Below the pieces are notes generated by a model. It was not told the origin of the DNA. It made no database searches and saw only the letters and a program-made list of their open reading frames with translations. Positions 40,601 to 43,987 of a stretch of DNA of 43,987 bases are shown one piece after another. Source of the DNA: Candidatus Muiribacteriota bacterium (GTDB taxonomy: Bacteria; Muiribacteriota; DAOVTB01); the NCBI GenBank assembly GCA_030633305.1, contig DAOVTB010000014.1, positions 1-43,987 on the forward strand, written 5' to 3'. Numbering within the stretch: position 1 is the first letter of the stretch; each line of letters begins with the position of its first letter. Both the position numbers and the translations under genes were made by a program.

Positions 40601-41445
40601 GTTGGGGATCATATTCGCTTACTGCTGAGCCTTCATCTCAGGAATATCAAACTGGGAAAGGTACTGGAATTGTCGATGCAGTTAACGTAACATTTGATCC
40701 AATACTGCTACAGGAAGTTCGAGGATCAATATATGGATTTGTGGTAAGTGCTGGAATGGCTAAAGGAATAAAAGGTATATCAGTATATTTTACTTCACTT
40801 GGTGGTTTTGCACCAATAGGTGGACTTAGTTATCCCGCTACGGAAGGGAATGGGTACTATGCAATCTCAGGAATTTCTCATGGATCATATGATATAATGT
40901 ACAAGGATAATCTGACTCCTTCTGAAGCACTTGTAATAAGAGGAACTTCAACTGTTTATCAGGAATTCAGGTATCCGAATTTAGTTGTAGATTCTACCAC
41001 TACGGGATTGTCTGTATCGGTTACTCTGGTACCTTCCCCCAATGCAGGAGCTATTGCAGGGACATTGCTTTTCTGGACACTCGCTGGTGCGACTGACGAA
41101 TATACTAATACATTTTCAACATTTGAAGTCCCCTTTCCGTTTAGATATCACCCGTCTGCTGGGGATTGGGGTGGTTCTAATGCTACGGTCGAATTCTATC
41201 TTAATGGATTTGATGGAGGAACTGGTATTCCTGACCACTGGGCGACTGCAGAAGAGGATGGATATTTTCGCGAAGATGGTCTTAGAGAAGGTAAGTGGTA
41301 TTGTATTGTTAGATTATATACATCTGAACCTGGTGCAGGAGGAACTTTTAGAAGGTATCTTATACCATATACCTTTGAAGTTGACGTACATGCAGGACAG
41401 ATTCATGATATAGGATTATTGGAATGGGAGAAACAGGAAGAATAA
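31693..41445 (+). CDS. Giant (3250 aa) predicted lipoprotein of ~35 CarboxypepD_reg-like repeats
   Basis: Lipobox-like LLGSIGC; repeated G-x-[IV]-x-G-x-[IV]...LSGATV...TD..G.[FY].I.GIT.G units of ~75-100 aa; ATG at 31699 also possible. Confidence 0.9.
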   Translation: MKMFASFRFRAFLVLFVFVFIGLLLGSIGCTLNTSGKSSFLDRATSLTGTKTTTSSTSLKGNVIDALDEKGLNNLTVTTEGNLITKTANDGVNDGIFQFTNVPSSKTKAISFILSVGGSGYETAYRTMTINTSDYGKTVDSSESSRGGPIKIYRTTYAQIGYVIGQVLNHEGEPLDGITVETLELNTSTTSPYRTYTTSSGMPKKGMFRLELPAAPPDNQATYTIVVKAVGYNNYTASNVVIERLQTKDLGQLKLSETTSSAETRDIVGQVVDADTLLGVDGVTVRTEGGLSVLSGNITPKVNQGDFIIEDAPVGTYYIFASGTGWMEYKKQVTVAVGAGSYDAGSFPLSKGPAETVYGKVYDANTFVEIQAATVEIRNYDFTFFKSTLTATSSNEDGIFRFDQNIPIDNSNDYVMTAKSQSYISKSTTISITDSDSIDINTISFPLVKIASSVWIYGEVKETDNVTVISFATVEAYDKLGVPSGITAETDGDGIYVLQGITPGYVPYTLKVTKVGYQQGVKTVTYLETGGNEIPPILLEKLQGEIYGIVYISDGDSDDGTDYSGITRVISDATVTLINKLSGVSTVVQSRIDGSYIFTNVDQGNYIIAGEKPGAYDLHFYQVAITPTSYRIEQDIELPTTSGGAGDGFLTGIVKSAINDKPIPNATVKLVGTPVGVGEATTNDAGRFSFGYNPGEYVGYGFSQNYSYDYRDSIILEEGKVTSITFELQPIRGTLAGQVLSGSNLVGGATVELWNLSESTREAGPDFTDNNDGRYKFYEVQYGNYYLIVSADGFYTSKNRITIDETIETMNVNLSRKSGNITGVVYHDINKDGAYTANEEFEGARIDIEGTNYVAFTAPNGIYNITGVSVALYNVVASYNGYQDFTREVDILSGSTVTVNFQLDKSGGSIAGIVYYDINDSSSYDTGEGLEGATVELWKDGSIAGTFQTLSGGSYEFSPMDAGTYIIKAGKDTYSNNSMFVTIANATTFQNLDLTPMFGTVVGVVKEDADEDGVADAGESPLSGVTVLLTSFAGEYSVTYTDGTGNFTFENIAKGAKTLTADAGDYYTTVVKNAQINAGEPTTVDFALINNKGRISGTVTDSSDSTPLEGVSVTLLTLAGVTETYTYSNTSGTYWLIGITRGTYKLFYEKQDYTSNNITFDIIAGQSVQLSTISLSPTMGSLSGEVRDIRTGLPISGSVVLLSLNNNVVSTSTDAGGGFRFSQIAAGIYEVGAHNSTFHSPMTKEVEVEQAKTSSVLLELYPLTGGISGEVVNAFDTSQKLSGATVECDAGIFYTNSIGALSITGLTEGNKKLIVNNLPLYESKIYYVDVTAGQTTGNNVFELNPLYGAMSGEVYSTVGNLPISGASITVYSQEFFTDNSGRFSITGLTAGSKMLTARKPEYKDSIVYANIEAGKTTLLSRIYLNTIYGALSGEVIDSRTEEKISGASISFAETGHIATTDSLGTFSITGITEGTKMLLIGQSPEYDGITKFAITITAGQIYHSIFRLTRALGEITGEIKDAFSGAKLVGASVTSEGKTVYTDSLGYYSITGISEGTHLVTANNYPDYVSRSINITISKGQISTGNDFYLSQKLGTELSGEVQDSIENTAISGVTVTIDGRPISEAIFTDSDGNFTFRDITPELLLLKFSKDGYNDASKEVYLTSGQKYKLPNPVKMIALKPVYGTIKHFDTNDTLEGITVECEGIQSFSGSDGSYLISGITFGTHTVYARGGPIYSDSSRTFSMTSQDVTGKSGQDMDLKKQLLSLSGEITDLDSGLAIAGATITINALPATADEYGMFGITGISVGTHTVKIEYAPDYAQTDFFVTFVENTDIESRQFRLSKSSSTVKGIIFDKYTSTPLSGATVSIYPSTPPGGVFENSVTTALDGTFTLTGVTKGYKDIYARYKGEYRENFVTVNVEEGQTISGISIPIVPIYYYYISGTVYDHEGNVFNQARVWTTVAKTVRVKTDGTYTLTGLSTGLHTFTCETVYTTGGTYDNYTKPMVTINILEDPSKQHASTIDFTLTPKFGKIDGTVIKSGGSPFSGVSIMINDVDATISLFDGTYNVEDLTPETYKITAYKADYLTVETYAEVKRGTTFTADFNMIPNITSITGTVTYKNGAAYDPVIGASVSLDSPALDTISESDGLYQFLSITPGNKNLIFSAEGYAVERRFLNVLTGEAKILDIILTVNIGNIYGVISDKTGNPIEGASVTYASKVVYTEDTGSYFISGITEGIKTISIRHDTGGYIQKSVSIDVIAGETVTKNATLERLYGTLYGTITDDDTTAALSGATLRVSSIYNGNIGIETTVTDVNGRYIFDAITAEFTTVEIFYYPKYTSKSHKLTITGGLSTENNVSLVPGLGTVFGTVYDIDTLTSISVELSGVTVQIVLSGSTISKQLTDVYGAYEFKDLQPGFYTVYGYYAGYNHDEKSINVLAGISHSLNLFLYDNIGSVEGLVQNSRGSILAGAYVYLFTSESSYIANLFTQESTVSDATGAFSFNKVTAGTYFIVAEKESYIEYNNQSSYIIQLDRDEAVTTPNILLSGQYGTIAGTIVGVKNPFTFNPAAPDPTNFDPLSGVTYWYAQQGSAIDYGTPYFALNYGSFEIVDLSAGAYNVVSKHNYYDTGEAFIEVIAGENNSGQYIFNNNLYGSVAGQVLEGTGFGATVLSGATVILRSVDVADVVIRTVHADSNGIFVINNVLTNNYADAGNGAYQGNYIIEAGYNNYATGEVYALVLSGQTTSNQILNLSKNVGTIRVTCNDHYSQPVSGASVGLFATTSYYNKVTNSTGIAIFNDLPENLDFTVRGVKTDYATAEAYTTVSSGITEELTLVLDLYSGRVYGYVKSAVSGGYLAGATGSITDANGNVKNFTTESDGFYSISGISLTELTLVASASGYGGDTMVASLTGSTLEVNFSLQPNLGIATGIVRGKNTGIVVPNTKVIALNILSGISYTVFTDNNGSYTISDMRWGSYSLTAEPSSQEYQTGKGTGIVDAVNVTFDPILLQEVRGSIYGFVVSAGMAKGIKGISVYFTSLGGFAPIGGLSYPATEGNGYYAISGISHGSYDIMYKDNLTPSEALVIRGTSTVYQEFRYPNLVVDSTTTGLSVSVTLVPSPNAGAIAGTLLFWTLAGATDEYTNTFSTFEVPFPFRYHPSAGDWGGSNATVEFYLNGFDGGTGIPDHWATAEEDGYFREDGLREGKWYCIVRLYTSEPGAGGTFRRYLIPYTFEVDVHAGQIHDIGLLEWEKQEE

Positions 41446-41906
41446 TGAAAACAAGTATTGCTAAAATCCCGTTATATATTCTGTCAGGCTGGTTAGTTCC
41501 AGGATTGGGGCATCTTATCTATGGTAAGAAATTTAAGGGTTTCATGTTTCTAGCCTTAATCTCAATGCTGGTTATGGTTGGAGTTTCTTTTGATGGAGAG
41601 ATCTATTCTCCAAGGATATGGGCAGAGAATCAGGAACATACACTGGGACCTTATTTGCCGCTTACAGCAAATTTCTTCACAGGGTCATATTTTATAACAG
41701 CTTATTTAACAACATTTGCAGACGGGGATATTAAGAGTAAATCCTTTGAAATTGGAAATACATTTATACTGACTGCGGGATTTCTCAATCTTCTAATACT
41801 GGTCGATCTTTTCGATTATATGATTGGTTATAGGAAAAAAGATGAACAAGAGGTTAATGAATCTGAAGATGAAGTTAATGAGAAAGACGAAAAGGTGAAA
41901 GAATGA
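41445..41906 (+). CDS. Small membrane protein (DUF6677-like)
   Basis: KIPLYILSGWLVPGLGHLIYGKKFKGFMFLALI; TAATG overlap with the giant gene; acidic/Lys C-terminal tail. Confidence 0.75.
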   Translation: MKTSIAKIPLYILSGWLVPGLGHLIYGKKFKGFMFLALISMLVMVGVSFDGEIYSPRIWAENQEHTLGPYLPLTANFFTGSYFITAYLTTFADGDIKSKSFEIGNTFILTAGFLNLLILVDLFDYMIGYRKKDEQEVNESEDEVNEKDEKVKE

Positions 41907-42070
41907 TATTTGTACTTCAGTTTGCTATACTGGCTTTTGGAATTTCATTTGTAATGGCTGGAACGTATTTTGATAAGCCACGTACGATAATGACGGTAGG
42001 TCTTAAATACTGGGGTCTGCTTTGTGGTGCCGCGCTCATTCTTGGAACTTTTTTATTCGTTGCGTCCTGA
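41903..42070 (+). CDS. 55-aa two-TM protein
   Basis: Translated by hand: MIFVLQFAILAFGISFVMAGTYFDKPRTIMTVGLKYWGLLCGAALILGTFLFVAS; ATGA overlap with the preceding gene; below ORF-track cutoff. Confidence 0.75.
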   Translation: MIFVLQFAILAFGISFVMAGTYFDKPRTIMTVGLKYWGLLCGAALILGTFLFVAS

Positions 42071-42093
42071 ATGAGCGAAAAATAGTTAATACC

Positions 42094-42158
42094 GGTGCCA
42101 GATGGACTTTAATTCATTTGGCATTTGTGAAGGAGTGGAATTCAAGTGCCCTGGCACC
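42094..42158. repeat. REP-like palindrome, copy D, with GGTGCCAG/CTGGCACC ends
   Basis: GGTGCCAGATGGACTTTAATTCATTTGGCATTTGTGAAGGAGTGGAATTCAAGTGCCCTGGCACC. Confidence 0.85.
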
Positions 42159-42396
42159 ATATACGCATACAACGCACGGATAGTGCGTCTCGGTCTGCCC
42201 AGATACTGAATAATTTCAACCTTCATCTCATTCAAAACGTAAGCATATGGTTTTAAAATTTAAAAATAATGATTATTTCATCTCATTGAGAATACAGAAA
42301 AAGAAAGATTTTACCACGAAGAACACGAAGAAAAAAAGAAGATAGAATTAGGTAAAGATAAAAAGATTAAGAGAATGTTTTTAACCCTTCCCTTTT

Positions 42397-42519
42397 CTGC
42401 GTTCTCAATGAGATGAACTTTGGATTTTTCAAACCAATTTATGCTGAGGTGTGCTATTTCATACTCCGCAAGCATAAATTGGTGCAGAAAAATTCAAAGT
42501 TCGCTCATTAAGGACGCAG
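42397..42519 (+). promoter_or_regulatory. Long imperfect hairpin overlapping the RBS of the DUF5685-like gene
   Basis: CTGCGTTCTCAATGAG-at-GAACTTTGGATTTTTC-aa-ACCAATTTATGCT ... AGCATAAATTGGT-gca-GAAAAATTCAAAGTTC-g-CTCATTAAGGACGCAG; SD AAGGA at 42510-42514. Confidence 0.7.
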
Positions 42520-42522
42520 AAA

Positions 42523-43359
42523 ATGTATGGCTTTTTTAAATCAAACAAATACCCCGTAAATATCAGAAGACAGATTTCACCATTTTATTGTGGTGTATGT
42601 AAAAGCATTGAACAGTTTTTTGGATTTCGTGGTCGTATGTTTGCCAGTTATGATGCTGCGATGCCATTGTATTTTTTGTATCTGAGTGAAAAAAAAAATT
42701 ATGTAGAAAAACCTGCTACATGTTATTTCAGGGTTATCAATCCTGTGAATATAATAGGTCCAGAAAATCTGGATTCATATTTTCTGGCTGCAGTTACTTT
42801 ACTCTATATGAAACTTAGTTTAGATGATAAAAAAATTGATAATGAATTTGGATTTTTTCATGGTTTGCTGGAAAAATTTTCTGATGTTGCTGTTAAAAAG
42901 GCGTTGGATTATCTTGAAAAAAATAAGTTTGATCTAAGTGAATATGATAAATTGATCAAATCCCAGAGTCAGTTGGAAAAGAAATCTGAGAATCTTGACT
43001 TTGAAAAAGCATCCTTCTATACTGAAAAAGCATTTGAAAAAGTATACAAAGCTTTATATGATGACGAATCCTGGAGCTTTATTGGTCGACTTCATGGACG
43101 GATGGTATACCTTTGGGATGCAGTGATGGATATAAAAAAAGATGTCAGGTGTAAATCATTTAACCCTCTGATAAACTATAATGTCCACTCAATACAGGAA
43201 CTTTTTAATGATAATTTTGATGAAATGGAAAAAAATCTTCTGGAATTTATAACAGAAAGGAATAAACCAGAACTATCAGAATTCTTTGAATTTAATCGTA
43301 TTGAAAAAAATAAAAAGATGGAAAAATGGCTGAAACAGATAAAAAAATACTTGAAATAG
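42523..43359 (+). CDS. DUF5685-like protein
   Basis: MYGFFKSNKYPVNIRRQISPFYCGVCKSIEQFFGFRGRMFASYDAAMPLYFLYL. Confidence 0.7.
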   Translation: MYGFFKSNKYPVNIRRQISPFYCGVCKSIEQFFGFRGRMFASYDAAMPLYFLYLSEKKNYVEKPATCYFRVINPVNIIGPENLDSYFLAAVTLLYMKLSLDDKKIDNEFGFFHGLLEKFSDVAVKKALDYLEKNKFDLSEYDKLIKSQSQLEKKSENLDFEKASFYTEKAFEKVYKALYDDESWSFIGRLHGRMVYLWDAVMDIKKDVRCKSFNPLINYNVHSIQELFNDNFDEMEKNLLEFITERNKPELSEFFEFNRIEKNKKMEKWLKQIKKYLK

Positions 43360-43987
43360 TAATTTCGGGTCGACCGGTTCATAAAGCTTATGATTACTGG
43401 GTTTCAATGGATAAACAAGTCCAGATTGGTGATTATGTAAAGGTTCCTTTTGGGCGAGGAAGTTCTTTGGCTGGAGGATGGGTTACCGGGATAAAAGATG
43501 TTTGCGATATTGGACTGGATAAACTCAAAAAGGTTGACGCAATTTTTGGTGAAATAATTCCGTCTGATCTGGTACAGCTTGGCAATAGGATCAGTGAATA
43601 TTATTGCTGCCCTGCTGGAACGGCATTTTCCTGTATTGCACCTGTTCTTGAAGAAAATCTCGAAAAAAATGTATTGAAAAAAGTAATAGCGATAAAGGAC
43701 CGGGAAAAAGAAATATTACGGATTAGTGAATCTCAGAAAAAAGTCCTGGAGTTTCTTGATAACACACGCGAATTTTATACCAAATCAAGCATTGCAACAG
43801 AATTGAATATATCAATTTCTCCATTGAACACACTTATAAAAAAAGGTGTTTTAGAAGAAATAATGATTAAAAAGTTTAAGACTCCATATAAAAAAATAGA
43901 GATTAAAAGAGATGAGGAACTTATACTTACAGAAGAACAGAATTCAGCACTTGAAAATATTTTTTCAATGCTTCAGGATGATGGTGA
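43326..43987 (+). CDS. priA: Primosomal protein N' (PriA), 5' partial, truncated by window end
   Basis: Hand translation MAETDKKILEIVISGRPVHKAYDYWVSMDKQVQIGDYVKVPFGRGSSLAGGWVTGI...LTEEQNSALENIF; overlaps the upstream gene by 34 bp. Confidence 0.85.
   Translation, partial: MAETDKKILEIVISGRPVHKAYDYWVSMDKQVQIGDYVKVPFGRGSSLAGGWVTGIKDVCDIGLDKLKKVDAIFGEIIPSDLVQLGNRISEYYCCPAGTAFSCIAPVLEENLEKNVLKKVIAIKDREKEILRISESQKKVLEFLDNTREFYTKSSIATELNISISPLNTLIKKGVLEEIMIKKFKTPYKKIEIKRDEELILTEEQNSALENIFSMLQDDG

Overview
Low-GC bacterial chromosomal window, about 44 kb, with no rRNA, tRNA, CRISPR array, phage module or complete transposase recognised by eye. Clear blocks: a FliK-like/FlhB-like orphan pair; a P-loop ATPase plus four-subunit 2-oxoacid:ferredoxin oxidoreductase operon; an LmeA-like exported protein and TrmH; a minus-strand competence block (ComEA-like, ComEC membrane domain, separate MBL-fold protein, small zinc ribbon); a ~1757-codon secreted beta-propeller/Ig-like protein broken by one in-frame TAA; class I LysRS; a class III RNR locus (NrdD, a separate 49-aa glycyl-radical ORF, NrdG); a radical SAM/SPASM protein; an A24 prepilin peptidase; an operon of a 1061-aa motif-repeat protein, an unknown, a methyltransferase and EpmA-like; a 3250-aa predicted lipoprotein of ~35 CarboxypepD_reg-like repeats with two coupled small membrane genes; DUF5685-like; and 5' partial PriA. 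The longer intergenic gaps are packed with small repeats (60-bp palindromes, 28-bp inverted repeats, CACGAAG/CTCTGCG modules), and some run into coding regions. Strongest leads: the stand-alone NrdD glycyl-radical domain, the single-stop split of the propeller gene, the giant repeat lipoprotein operon, the ILDALSxW motif repeats, an SD-sequestering hairpin before the DUF5685 gene, and repeat-derived protein tails. All family calls are by eye, with no database search.
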